Part shown: piece after piece, positions 26,094-34,655 of the stretch
Layout: each line of letters starts with the position of its first letter
Position numbering within the stretch: position 1 is the first letter of the stretch
From: CAZWCE01 sp964632505
Lineage (GTDB): Bacteria > Planctomycetota > Planctomycetia > Pirellulales > Thermoguttaceae
Direction: 5' to 3'
Length of the DNA: 64,000 nucleotides
NCBI GenBank assembly: GCA_964632505.1
Contig: CAZWCE010000001.1
Coordinates: forward strand, 434,001-498,000
The notes under the pieces: model-generated
Database searches by the model: none
The model's input: the letters and a program-made list of their open reading frames with translations, nothing else
Told to the model about the DNA's origin: nothing
Position numbers and translations under genes: made by a program

Positions 26094-27257
26094 TTATTTG
26101 CAACGTTTCAGGATATCGGTTACCAGCTCCTTGTCGTACTCGGGCAGTCCCCAGAGCGGCGAACAATCGCCCACGTTCTCGGCGATCTTCTCGAGCGCTT
26201 CGTCGTCGAGTCCCGCTTCTCGGAGCGTGGTGGGGGAGTGGATCCGGTGGTACCAGTCTCTCATCGCTTCGATCGCCTTTTCGGCGACCTCGGCATCGGA
26301 GGATCCCTCCAGGTCGAACACTTCGCGTCCGAGTCGGGCGATTTGCGTCGGATCCTGCTCCGCCCGATAGGGCATCCAGCCGGAGAGGGCGATCGAAAGC
26401 GACGCGCCGTGGGCCATGTCGTAGAGCGCACTCATGCTGTGTCCGATGAGGTGATTGGGAGTGCACCACGCGCCGACCCCCGAGGGAGCGATGCCGTTCC
26501 AGGCGAGGGTGGCGGCCCACATGAACGTCGCCCGGGACTGGTAATCGTCGGGCATTTCGATCATCCGCTCACTGATATCGATGATCGTCCGCACGATCCC
26601 TTCGGCGTAACGATCCTGCAACGGCACGAAGGGATCGGAGTGGGTGAAGTAGCTTTCCAAGAGGTGGGTGGTCGCGTCGACCGCGGCGTAGGCGGTGTAC
26701 TCGGCCCCGAGGCTGTAGGTGGTGGTCGGGTCGAGAATCGACGCCCGAGGTTGCAGCGGCGCGAAGATCTTGCCGAGTTTTTGCCGGGTCTCTTCGTTGG
26801 TCAGGACGGTGCCGCCGTTCATTTCGGTTCCCGTGGCGGCGACCGTCAACACCGCGACCAGCGGCAGGGCTTCGGTGACTTCTTCTTCCCGGGCGTAGAA
26901 CTTCCAGATGTCCATGTCGGTCATTGCGCCGGCGGCGATCGCCTTCGCCTCGTCGATGACGCTGCCGCCCCCGACCGCCACGACCAGATCGACCTTCTCC
27001 TTCTTCGCCAGCTCCACGCCCTCCCGGGCATGCGAGACGACCGGGTTCGGCTTCACCCCGGAGAATTCGACCAGTTCCAGCCCGGCGTCCCGGAGCGACT
27101 TGACCGTCCGATCGTACACGCCGTTCTTCTTGATGCTGCCCTTGCCGTACACATACAGGGCTTTTTTCCCGTAAGGCTTCGATTCCGCGCCGACCTGGTC
27201 GATCGTGTCTTGGCCGAAGACGATTTTCGTTCGATTCTGAAATTCAAAATTCTGCAT
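26094..27257 (-). CDS. Iron-containing alcohol dehydrogenase (BDH/YqhD-like)
   Basis: 387 aa from ATG 27257 (MQNFEFQNRT); the much longer upstream frame overlaps metG and is a shadow. The nucleotide-binding motif is VVAVGGGSVIDEAK near 90-105. Metal ligands appear as AVDATTHLLE (Asp ~195), TPNHLIGH (His) and DMAHGASLS (His ~280). Reduces aldehydes or oxidises alcohols with NAD(P)H; close to the butanol dehydrogenase/YqhD branch. Located 92 bp after metG, so probably cotranscribed. Confidence 0.92.
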   Translation of the reverse strand: MQNFEFQNRTKIVFGQDTIDQVGAESKPYGKKALYVYGKGSIKKNGVYDRTVKSLRDAGLELVEFSGVKPNPVVSHAREGVELAKKEKVDLVVAVGGGSVIDEAKAIAAGAMTDMDIWKFYAREEEVTEALPLVAVLTVAATGTEMNGGTVLTNEETRQKLGKIFAPLQPRASILDPTTTYSLGAEYTAYAAVDATTHLLESYFTHSDPFVPLQDRYAEGIVRTIIDISERMIEMPDDYQSRATFMWAATLAWNGIAPSGVGAWCTPNHLIGHSMSALYDMAHGASLSIALSGWMPYRAEQDPTQIARLGREVFDLEGSSDAEVAEKAIEAMRDWYHRIHSPTTLREAGLDDEALEKIAENVGDCSPLWGLPEYDKELVTDILKRCK

Positions 27258-27349
27258 GGAAAACTCCCTGGTGTTGGAAAAAGCATGATCATGGATGATG
27301 CGGTCTTCTCGGTAGGCGGCGCGACGCCGCAAACCTCCCGCGGCGTCGG

Positions 27350-29389
27350 TCAGTGGACCCGCTGGCCCGGTTTCGCTCCTTCGTCGGGGGAGAGGATGTA
27401 GATATCGCTCCCCCCGGGTCCGGAGGCGACGACCATCCCCTCGCTGACGCCGAACTTCATCTTCCGGGGCGCCAGGTTCGCCGCGCAAACGACCAGTCTT
27501 CCGACGAGCTTTTCCGGCTCGTAGGCCTGTTTGATGCCGGCGAAGACGTTGCGGTATTCGCCGCCGCCGAGACTCAAGGTCAGCCGCAGCAGCTTCCTCG
27601 CCTCCTTGACCGGTTCGGCGGCGATGATTCGGGCGATGCGGAGGTCGACCTTCATGAATTCGTCGAAGGTGATCGTTTCGGCGAGCGGCTCTTCGGAAAG
27701 CGGCTCTCCGGAATCGTCCCACGGATCCTCGATTCCCGCGCCTTCTTCCTGCTCGGGATCGGCGCTTTCCTCGACCATTTTGTCGATCTCCTTGCGCGGG
27801 ACCCGTTGCATCATGTGTTTGAATTTGTTCACCGCATTGCCGACGAGCGGTTCGGAAGCGTCGTCCCAGTGTCGAATTTCAGTGTTCAGCAGTGTTTCGG
27901 TCTGCTTGGCCAGTCGCGGCAGCACCGGGGCGAGGTAGATGACCAATTGCCGGAAAAGGTTTAATCCGATGGTGCAGATATCGCGGAGTTGATCCTCCTT
28001 TTCGGGATCCTTGCGGAGCGTCCAGGGGGCGGCGTCCTCGATGAACTTGTTCGCCCGGTCGCCCGCTTCGAGGATCAGCCGCATGGCGCGATTGTAATCG
28101 CAGTTTTCGTAGGCGGCGGCGATCGCCTCGCCTGCTTCGGCCGTCTTCCGGAAGAGACCGCCGTCGTCGGGATATTCCTCCGAAAGCCCCAGTTTGTGCA
28201 CGAACTTCGCCGTCCGACTGGCCAGGTTCACCACGTTGCCGACCAGATCGGCGTTGATTTTGTCCTCGAATTCGTCGAAATTCAGGTCGAGATCGTCGAC
28301 GCGGTTGGAGAGCTTCGCGGCGTAATAATATCGTAAATACGAGGGGTCCAGATGCTTCAGGTAGGTCGACGCCTGGATGAACGTGCCCTTGCTCTTGGAC
28401 ATCTTCTCGCCGTTGACGGTCAAGAAACCGTGGATGTGGATCTTCTTCGGCAGGGTGAAGCCGGCCGTCTTGAGCATGGCGGGCCAGAAGAGGGTGTGGA
28501 AGTAGGTGATGTCCTTTCCGATGAAGTGGTGGATTTCGGTCGCCTGATCGCGCCACCAGGCGTCGAAATCTTCACCGACCCGGTCGCACCACTGTCGGGT
28601 CGACGCCATGTAGCCGATGGGGGCATCGAACCAGACGTACCAGTAGTTCCCGGGGGAGTCGGGAATCTCGAAGCCGAAATAGGGGGCCGGTCGGGAGATA
28701 TCCCAGGGGCGCAGCGGCTCGTGCAGAAAGTGACCGGCCAGGTAATTGCGGATCTCCTCCTGGAGGTGATCGTCGCCCTGGGTCCACTGCTGGAGAAAGT
28801 CGTGGAGCTGCTCGACGTCGACGAACAGATGCTTCGCCGTGCGGACTTCCGGGCGGGTGCCGGTGTAGGTGCTCACCGGGTCGACCAGATCGACCGGCGA
28901 GTAATGGGCGCCGCACTCGCAACTGTCGCCGTACTGGTCCTTTTTGCCGCATTTGGGGCAAGTCCCCCGCACGAAGCGGTCGGCCAGGAACAGGTTCGCC
29001 TCGGTATCGAAGAGTTGGGTGACTTCCTTTTCCTCGACCAGTCCGGCATCGCGGAACGCCTTCCAGATGATCCAGCAGAGCTCGCGGTTCTCTTCGCTAT
29101 TGGTGCTGCCGTAGTTATCGAATTCGATGTCGAATCCCTCGAAATCCCGCACGTGCTCGGTCTGCATCTTCGCCAGAAGTTCCGTCTCGGTGATGTTTTC
29201 CTGCCGGGCGCGGATCATGATCGCCGTGCCGTGGGTATCGTCGGCGCACATGTAAACGCAGTGATGCCCCCGCAACTTCTGGAATCGTACCCAGATATCG
29301 GTTTGCAGGTATTCCACCAGGTGTCCGATGTGGATGTGACCATTCGCGTAAGGCAGGGCACTGGTGACGAGAATTTTCCGTGGATTCAT
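27350..29389 (-). CDS. metG: Methionyl-tRNA synthetase
   Basis: 679 aa, full length. Charges tRNA-Met. Class I signatures: HIGH region PYANGHIHIGHL near residue 20 and KMSKS (GEKMSKSKGTF) near 330. A zinc knuckle reads CPKCGKKDQYGDSCECG (~145-160). The anticodon-binding helical domain covers ~390-530. The C-terminal OB-fold tRNA-binding domain (~575-679) ends MKFGVSEGMVVASG. First gene of the leftward run; a TATAAT at 29532-29527 on the minus strand may be its -10 box. Confidence 0.98.
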   Translation of the reverse strand: MNPRKILVTSALPYANGHIHIGHLVEYLQTDIWVRFQKLRGHHCVYMCADDTHGTAIMIRARQENITETELLAKMQTEHVRDFEGFDIEFDNYGSTNSEENRELCWIIWKAFRDAGLVEEKEVTQLFDTEANLFLADRFVRGTCPKCGKKDQYGDSCECGAHYSPVDLVDPVSTYTGTRPEVRTAKHLFVDVEQLHDFLQQWTQGDDHLQEEIRNYLAGHFLHEPLRPWDISRPAPYFGFEIPDSPGNYWYVWFDAPIGYMASTRQWCDRVGEDFDAWWRDQATEIHHFIGKDITYFHTLFWPAMLKTAGFTLPKKIHIHGFLTVNGEKMSKSKGTFIQASTYLKHLDPSYLRYYYAAKLSNRVDDLDLNFDEFEDKINADLVGNVVNLASRTAKFVHKLGLSEEYPDDGGLFRKTAEAGEAIAAAYENCDYNRAMRLILEAGDRANKFIEDAAPWTLRKDPEKEDQLRDICTIGLNLFRQLVIYLAPVLPRLAKQTETLLNTEIRHWDDASEPLVGNAVNKFKHMMQRVPRKEIDKMVEESADPEQEEGAGIEDPWDDSGEPLSEEPLAETITFDEFMKVDLRIARIIAAEPVKEARKLLRLTLSLGGGEYRNVFAGIKQAYEPEKLVGRLVVCAANLAPRKMKFGVSEGMVVASGPGGSDIYILSPDEGAKPGQRVH

Positions 29390-29928
29390 CGATTGCGTTC
29401 ACTTCCTGAAAAAATGGATCCGAGATGAGGATTTCGGGAATGTCCTGCACGAAGTCTTCTGACCCGACTTCGACTTCCCGCACACTCCGGGATACTTTTT
29501 ACTTGAAAAAATACCGGTTCTGAGCCATTATACAACCAGGGGGAGTGCTTGGGAATGTCGGGCCCCCGGCTTTGGCCATCGGTGCTTTACTCCTCTGGAG
29601 GGGGTTTTGCGTCTTCTTGGTTGCCCTTTCGCTTTTTGAGGATCGGTTCGAATATGGCGAGCCGGCGGGATGAAAGCCACCCGACCCCTCGATTTTTTTT
29701 AGATGAGGCTTGCCTTCTCCAGCTTGCCTAATTATTATCGGGGTTATAAGCTGTGTATTTTGGGGAGTTTCCACGGTCGTTTCCCGTGCGAAACGCTATC
29801 CCACTTGGAACGGGTTGGTAGAGCCTATTCCTTATCGATGGAACCCTTTGCGCTCGGCACGTGCGCGAAGGAGCTGAACATACGAATCCCCTCCAGGTAA
29901 CATCTTTTTGGAATTGGAGACGTCACTC
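29390..29928. other. Divergent intergenic region upstream of metG and the DUF1598 gene
   Basis: 539 bp with no convincing ORF. On the minus strand a TATAAT hexamer (29532-29527) with a weak -35 could drive metG, leaving a leader of ~130 nt. On the plus strand TTGCCT (29724-29729) and TATAAG (29745-29750) lie 15 bp apart, a short but possible promoter for the DUF1598 gene. No riboswitch or T-box pattern is recognised. Confidence 0.4.
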
Positions 29929-31335
29929 ATGCGTTGGCAAGCCATTGGAATTCGATCGCTCACCGTTCTGGCCTTGTTGGCCCTGCTCTCGGGTCCTGTC
30001 GATCACGGATTCGCCCAGATCAATGACAACAACAATAATAACAATAACAACAACACGGGGCACGCGGGGATCGTGGTCGACGCCCAGGGCGTGTTGCATC
30101 GCGGTCGGACGATCGACCTGAGCGGCAATCTCTATCGCCAGCGTGCCAAGGCGGCCCTCTCGGCGCTGCCCTCGGAGATCGCCGAGCCGAGCCAACTCCG
30201 GAAGGTTTCGTTGAACCGGTTGGAAGCCGCCATCGAGGCCAACGGCGGAGCGGTGACCGAAGACATGAAGTACCTTGCCGGGCTGATTCGTCTGAAGTAC
30301 GTCTTCTTCTATCCGGAATCGGGCGACATCGTTCTGGCCGGTCCGGCCGAAGGCTGGATGCCGGGTCCCGAAGGCGGCATGATCGGCATCCGTTCGGGGC
30401 GCCCGATGCTCCAGTTGCAGGATCTGGTCGTCGCCCTGCGTGCTTTCCCGCCGGAAGGAAGCGGTGAGAGGACGATCGGTTGCTCGATCGACCCGACCCA
30501 GGAAGGCTTGGCCAAGATGCAGAGCTTCCTGAAACGCGTCGGAACGCAGCTCCAATCGCGCCGCCAAGTGCCCTACTTGGTCAACGGCCTCCGCAAGAGC
30601 CTGGGGCTCCAGGAGATTTCGATCGACGGCATTCCCGCCAACACCCACTTCGCCCAAGTGATGGTCGCGGCCGACTACCGGATGAAGCTGATCGGCATCG
30701 GGTTGGAGCGTCCTCCGGTGCAGTTGACTTCGTTCATCGAAAAAGTTCGCCCGAGCCAGGTGGCCAGCAACGCTTTGTTCCGCTGGTACTTCGTGCCCGA
30801 CTACGAGTGCGTGCGAATGACCGAAGACGGTCTCGGCATGGAACTGGTCGGTGATGGGGTCAAGCTGGTGGGGGCCGACGAAATGGTCCAGGCCTCCGGG
30901 GCGCGGGCCCAATCCGGCTCCGGCTCGAACCGGGCGAGCAAGGCGTTCGTGACCAGCTTCACCGAGAAGTATTCCGATTTGGCGCGGGTCGCGCCGGTCT
31001 ACGCCGAACTGCGGAACCTGATCGACATGCTCGTCGCCGCCGCGCACATCCAGAAAGAAGGCTACTACGCCGACGCCGGTTGGGACATGGATTTCCTGGG
31101 CGATGAAAGCAAGTTCGCCGTCGAGACCTACCAGGCTCCCGTCAAGGTCGGTTCGACCGTCACCGCGGTCTACAAGGGAAGCCGGTTGATGACGCCCATC
31201 GGAGGCGGCGTGACGATCCAGCCCGACCGGGCTCTCGACTCGCTCAATCTGAAGTACGACGAGGAAGGCGAAATCGCCGAGGTCCGCCAGCAGATCAAGC
31301 TCGAACTGGAAGACGGCCAGTGGTGGTGGGACTGA
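29929..31335 (+). CDS. DUF1598-domain secreted protein with poly-asparagine tract
   Basis: 468 aa; ATG 29929 follows GGAGA. Signal peptide ~1-30 (SLTVLALLALLSGPVDHGFA), then a run of nine Asn after INDN, encoded by an AAC/AAT microsatellite at about 30025-30055. DUF1598, a planctomycete-associated family, covers most of the rest (KYLAGLIRLKYVFFYPE, GPAEGW, LRAFPPEGSGERTIGCSIDPT, ISIDGIPANTHFAQVMVAADYRMK). Function of the family is unknown; the secreted form and absence of metal or catalytic motifs suggest a structural or binding role. Ends at a strong terminator. Confidence 0.88.
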   Translation: MRWQAIGIRSLTVLALLALLSGPVDHGFAQINDNNNNNNNNNTGHAGIVVDAQGVLHRGRTIDLSGNLYRQRAKAALSALPSEIAEPSQLRKVSLNRLEAAIEANGGAVTEDMKYLAGLIRLKYVFFYPESGDIVLAGPAEGWMPGPEGGMIGIRSGRPMLQLQDLVVALRAFPPEGSGERTIGCSIDPTQEGLAKMQSFLKRVGTQLQSRRQVPYLVNGLRKSLGLQEISIDGIPANTHFAQVMVAADYRMKLIGIGLERPPVQLTSFIEKVRPSQVASNALFRWYFVPDYECVRMTEDGLGMELVGDGVKLVGADEMVQASGARAQSGSGSNRASKAFVTSFTEKYSDLARVAPVYAELRNLIDMLVAAAHIQKEGYYADAGWDMDFLGDESKFAVETYQAPVKVGSTVTAVYKGSRLMTPIGGGVTIQPDRALDSLNLKYDEEGEIAEVRQQIKLELEDGQWWWD

Positions 31336-31397
31336 TCCACCCCCTTCGCGGCGAGTGAAATACGTCTCCTTCCTCGCCGCGTTTCGAGATCCTCTTC

Positions 31398-31437
31398 AAA
31401 CGCCGGGTGGCTGAGGGCAACCATCCGGCGTTTTTTT
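31398..31437 (+). terminator. Rho-independent terminator after the DUF1598 gene
   Basis: AAACGCCGGGTGG (31398-31410) pairs with CCATCCGGCGTTT (31421-31433), one G-T wobble, 10-nt loop, followed by a run of T to 31437. Confidence 0.9.
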
Positions 31438-31576
31438 GCGCGCCGGCGGAAAACCCGCGCACCGCTTCGCGACCACGCCCCTTTTTTCCACCTATGATGA
31501 TGGTATACTGAAAAAGTTGTGCGGACAAGCAAACAACCACAGGTGGCCCTTTTCTTAGAGTGAAGGACGGCGTTTC

Positions 31577-32611
31577 ATGAAGATCGGTCTGGTGGGATAT
31601 CAGGGATCGGGCAAGAGTACCCTCTTCGAGTGGCTGACCGGCGAGGCGGCGGATCCGTCCTTGGCCCATTCCGGCCAGATGGCGATGGCGGCGGTTCCCG
31701 ACGAGAGGATCGAACGTCTCTGCGAGATTTACCAACCGAAAAAAGTGACCCGCGCGTCGCTGGAAATCCAGGACACTCCCGGTTTGAGTCGCGATCAGGA
31801 AGGCAATGCCGCCCGGCTGGCGATGCTCCGAGAAGCGGGCTGCCTGGTGTGTGTCGTCCCCCAGTTCACCGGCGCGGAGGCGGAGCCGGAGCTTTCGGCG
31901 TTTCAAGAGGATTTGATGCTCGCCGACATGGAGATCGTCGCCGGTCGCATCGAACGCATGGAAGAAAAGAAAGGCAAGCCCCTTCCCAAGCCGGAGCAGG
32001 AACAATTGGCCTTCGAGTTGGAAACACTCCGGAAAGTGCTTGAGGCGATGGAGGCGGGCATGCCGCTTCGCGAGGACCAACTCACTCCCGACGAGCAGAA
32101 AGTAACCCGGGCGTTCCGCCTCCTGAGCGAGAAACCGAGAATGATCCTCGTCAACACCGCCGACGACGAGACCGATCTCGAGAAATACGAAGCCCTCTCG
32201 ACCGAAGGCATGCCGGTACGGGCGGTTTCCCTCTCACTTCAACAGGAACTCGACGCGATGGACGCCGAGGAACGCGAGGCGTTCATCGAAGAAATGGGCA
32301 TTCCGACGACCGATCGCGACTCGATCGTCCGGGCGATCATGGAGGCTTCCGGACAGATGCTCTTCTTTACCGCCGGCGACAAGGAAGTGCGTAGCTGGAT
32401 GATCCCGAAGGGATCGACCGCCCAGGAAGCGGCCGGGGAGATTCATACCGACATGGCCCGGGGGTTCATCCGCGCCGAAGCGATGACTTGCAGCGACCTG
32501 TTCCGGCTGGGAAGCGAGCGGGAAATGAAGGCCCAAAACCTAGTGCGTCGCGAGCCGAAGGATTACATTGTCCAAGACGACGATCTCTTGCTTTTCCACT
32601 TCAGCGTTTAA
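31577..32611 (+). CDS. YchF/Obg-like GTPase paralogue with TGS (DUF933) domain
   Basis: 344 aa, close to YchF size (~363). G1 reads GYQGSGKSTLF rather than the YchF-type GLPNVGKS; G3 is IQDTPGL; the base-recognition loop is ILVNTADDE instead of NKxD, in keeping with the YchF group that often prefers ATP. A coiled-coil insert (~110-185) and the C-terminal TGS/DUF933 domain follow (MLFFTAGDKEVRSWMIPKGSTAQEAAGEIHT ... DYIVQDDDLLLFHF, split here by other residues). The atypical G1 suggests a paralogue, not the housekeeping ychF. A TATACT -10-like box lies at 31504-31509. Confidence 0.82.
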   Translation: MKIGLVGYQGSGKSTLFEWLTGEAADPSLAHSGQMAMAAVPDERIERLCEIYQPKKVTRASLEIQDTPGLSRDQEGNAARLAMLREAGCLVCVVPQFTGAEAEPELSAFQEDLMLADMEIVAGRIERMEEKKGKPLPKPEQEQLAFELETLRKVLEAMEAGMPLREDQLTPDEQKVTRAFRLLSEKPRMILVNTADDETDLEKYEALSTEGMPVRAVSLSLQQELDAMDAEEREAFIEEMGIPTTDRDSIVRAIMEASGQMLFFTAGDKEVRSWMIPKGSTAQEAAGEIHTDMARGFIRAEAMTCSDLFRLGSEREMKAQNLVRREPKDYIVQDDDLLLFHFSV

Positions 32612-32704
32612 GCGATTTGGGAGACTGGGCCGCCCCTTTTGGCGGCGACGGGTCGGCACCGGAGCGAGCTGGAAAAAGGCCGCGGCTTTTATTGCGACAC
32701 GAGA

Positions 32705-33166
32705 TCAAGTATTCCGGCAGCGGTCGCATCGGAAAGGGGCGGGGGGGCCTTCTTTGATATGCTCCTCGATCCAGCGTTCGAGTTCCTCCTGATCGACCGG
32801 CGGGAGGTTCTGCAGATCGGGGCGGAGGCTGGCCGCCTTGTTCAGATAGACATGCTGCATCTGGTGGTTCTTTTTTTCGGTATTCCAGAGCAGCAGGATT
32901 CGCAGGCACATCTCGAGCGAGCCGGGAACGTTCATCTCGTGGCCGCACATGAGGGGGACGTGCATCAGCTTAAGTTGGCGCGCGGCCAAAGCGGGAAATT
33001 CGGCGTTCAGGTCCTCGGTCGTGGTGAAAAAGATGCAGGCGATGTCGTCGGTATCGATTTCGTTTTGACGGATCATCAACACAAGCAACTCCCGCGTCGA
33101 TTTCAGAATCGCTTCGGGGGTGTTCGCGTCGGTCGTGGTCGCGCCTCTGACTCCGCGACAGGCCAT
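32705..33166 (-). CDS. aroH: Chorismate mutase, AroH type
   Basis: 153 aa. ATG 33166 (MACRGVRGATT) is preceded by AGAGGA; the upstream ATG 33181 has no ribosome site. AroH-class enzymes convert chorismate to prephenate for Phe/Tyr synthesis. Signature residues of the Bacillus enzyme are kept: Arg in RGVRGATT, the CGHEMNVPGSLEMCLRI segment (Glu and Arg), HVYLNKAASLRPDL (Tyr and Arg). The C-terminal ~25 residues (EEHIKEGPPAPFRCDRCRNT) extend beyond the ~127-aa Bacillus protein. Not near other aromatic biosynthesis genes. Convergent with the YchF-like gene. Confidence 0.92.
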   Translation of the reverse strand: MACRGVRGATTTDANTPEAILKSTRELLVLMIRQNEIDTDDIACIFFTTTEDLNAEFPALAARQLKLMHVPLMCGHEMNVPGSLEMCLRILLLWNTEKKNHQMQHVYLNKAASLRPDLQNLPPVDQEELERWIEEHIKEGPPAPFRCDRCRNT

Positions 33167-33311
33167 GGGATTCCTCTCCATTTCATCGATTCAGTGCTGC
33201 TGGTGTGGGCGGTTCATTTCGCGAGCCACGTGGACGACTTCCCTCGCGGAATCGAGGAGCGGAGGAAGCCGACTTAGAACGTGTTTTGAAAATCCCTTCG
33301 CGCCGGGGCAA

Positions 33312-33353
33312 AAAAAGCCGATGGGGACCGCGCACCCAGGAACTCGGTGCGCG
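33312..33353 (-). terminator. Possible intrinsic terminator downstream of the FliN-like gene
   Basis: On the minus strand CGCGCACC (33353-33346) pairs perfectly with GGTGCGCG (33336-33329); a T7 run (33318-33312) follows 10 nt further. The gap between stem and T-run is longer than ideal, though an outer CCG/CGG pair may close it. Confidence 0.45.
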
Positions 33354-33420
33354 AACCGGTCGAGGAAAGAAAAAGAGCCCGCCGAGGTTCTCGCCATTTC
33401 TTTCGATTATCGGCGAAATG

Positions 33421-34464
33421 CTATAAGGAATCAATGGGGGCCTTCCCGATGACGGCCGGGCCGCGTTTCCCTTGATATTCCCCTTGCCGCCGCACCTCGA
33501 TTTTGCGGATGCGCTCTTCGGGCAGAATAATGTCGTTCAGCCGGATGCCGAATTTGTCGCCCACTTTCACCGCCTCGCCGTTGGCCACGGTTACTTTGTC
33601 GATGTCCAGTTCCAGGAGCTCATCGCACGATTTGTCGAACTGGATGATCGAACCGATGCCCAATTCCAAAACGTTCTTGATCGGCCGTCGCGTTCTGGCG
33701 AGCACCGCGCAGGCGGGAACCTTGATTTTCAAAAGACTCCGGGCGTAGCCGGGTAGATCGTCGAGGGTGATGTTCTTATGCCCCATGCCGGCCAGACCCG
33801 GCATGCCGAGACCGCTCAAATCGGCGCCGGAAAAAGTCGAGTCGCTGGAGTCAGACGATTTCTTCGCGGAAGAAGGTGTCGACGGGTTCGAATCGTCGGC
33901 CGACTTTTTCGATTCCGGTGCCGGTTCGCTCGGCTTCTCTTCTTCCGCCGGGGGAGGAATCACTTCCCCGGGCGCGGCGACCGGCCAGAGCAGTACGGCG
34001 GAGCCGGAGCCTTCCCCGTCGTTTTTCGCGATTTGGAGCGGGATCATCGCCGCCCCTTCGCCGAGATTGCCTCGCTTCAACGCCGCGGTGAGATCCTCGA
34101 CGATTCCCGACTGGAATTCCATCGGCATGAAATCTTCCGGCAGCAGGATCATTCCCAATTCCTGGGCGAGCGTGGTCAGTTTGCTCTGACCGGTCGGATC
34201 GGGGTCGTCGCACCAGTCCGGAACCAATCCGCTCGCTTTGGGAATCGCGACCAATGCGCCTTCGGATTCCACATGCAACACCACCACCAGCGCCGGCCCG
34301 GAAAAGTCGTCCGGAAGCTGCGGGGCGTCGAGCGTTTCGCCGTCGCCGACCGTCACGCTCACCTCGGCGTCGAGCGCGCGGGTGAGGGCCTCGGCCGCTT
34401 CGCCTGCACCTTCCCGACAAGTGGTGAGTACCTGTTCCATCAACGATGCATTGAATTCCGCCAT
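33421..34464 (-). CDS. FliN/FliY-like protein with C-terminal SpoA (surface presentation of antigens) domain
   Basis: 347 aa. The C-terminal ~75 residues form a SpoA domain typical of FliN/FliM flagellar motor switch proteins: LLKIKVPACAVLARTRRPIKNVLELGIGSIIQFDKSCDELLELDID is the diagnostic stretch (shown by key positions LGIGSIIQF and LLELDID near 270-295), ending with KFGIRLNDI. The first ~165 residues resemble a degenerate CheC/FliY-like region; a Ser/Glu/Lys-rich linker spans ~170-235. No other flagellar gene is nearby, so it may act in a motor switch encoded elsewhere or in a FliN-like secretion system. Confidence 0.8.
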   Translation of the reverse strand: MAEFNASLMEQVLTTCREGAGEAAEALTRALDAEVSVTVGDGETLDAPQLPDDFSGPALVVVLHVESEGALVAIPKASGLVPDWCDDPDPTGQSKLTTLAQELGMILLPEDFMPMEFQSGIVEDLTAALKRGNLGEGAAMIPLQIAKNDGEGSGSAVLLWPVAAPGEVIPPPAEEEKPSEPAPESKKSADDSNPSTPSSAKKSSDSSDSTFSGADLSGLGMPGLAGMGHKNITLDDLPGYARSLLKIKVPACAVLARTRRPIKNVLELGIGSIIQFDKSCDELLELDIDKVTVANGEAVKVGDKFGIRLNDIILPEERIRKIEVRRQGEYQGKRGPAVIGKAPIDSL

Positions 34465-34546
34465 GAACGACTCATCTCTATCTTAAGATCAATGTTTGCG
34501 GAGAAAACGATTCTCGACGGACCAACGACGCCGAGGCAGGTATGAT

Positions 34547-34555
34547 TGTTATAAT
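34547..34555 (+). promoter_or_regulatory. Extended -10 promoter in the 790-bp gap before ompH
   Basis: TG-T-TATAAT: TG at 34547-34548, TATAAT exact at 34550-34555. No good -35 box, which extended -10 promoters can lack. Transcription would start near 34562 towards ompH, about 700 bp away, and would meet a hairpin/T-run at 34591-34655 first. Confidence 0.5.
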
Positions 34556-34561
34556 ACGAAT

Positions 34562-34655
34562 TATCGGGATCGGTGAACCCTGTTCTTGACTCTCGAGAGA
34601 AAGAAACCCGCTCAGCCGACGAACCGAAGAGTTTTTTTCTCGAGACGGTTTTTTT
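34562..34655 (+). ncRNA. Candidate small RNA (~94 nt), promoter plus terminator
   Basis: It would start at the extended -10 promoter and end at a terminator-like structure: bases 34591-34604 pair with 34632-34645 (14 bp, core CTCGAGA/TCTCGAG with two G-U pairs), followed after CGG by T7 at 34649-34655. There is no ORF. It could be an sRNA or a terminated leader. The right arm is itself T-rich, which could make pairing weaker in vivo than it looks. Confidence 0.35.

Noticed and set aside
25221..27401. 726-codon open frame on the plus strand
   Set aside because: Opposite strand of the esterase and alcohol dehydrogenase genes, which have clear catalytic motifs.
29640..29665. GGTTCGAAT motif resembling a tRNA T-loop
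   Set aside because: The flanks do not form a T-stem, and no acceptor or anticodon arm can be built.
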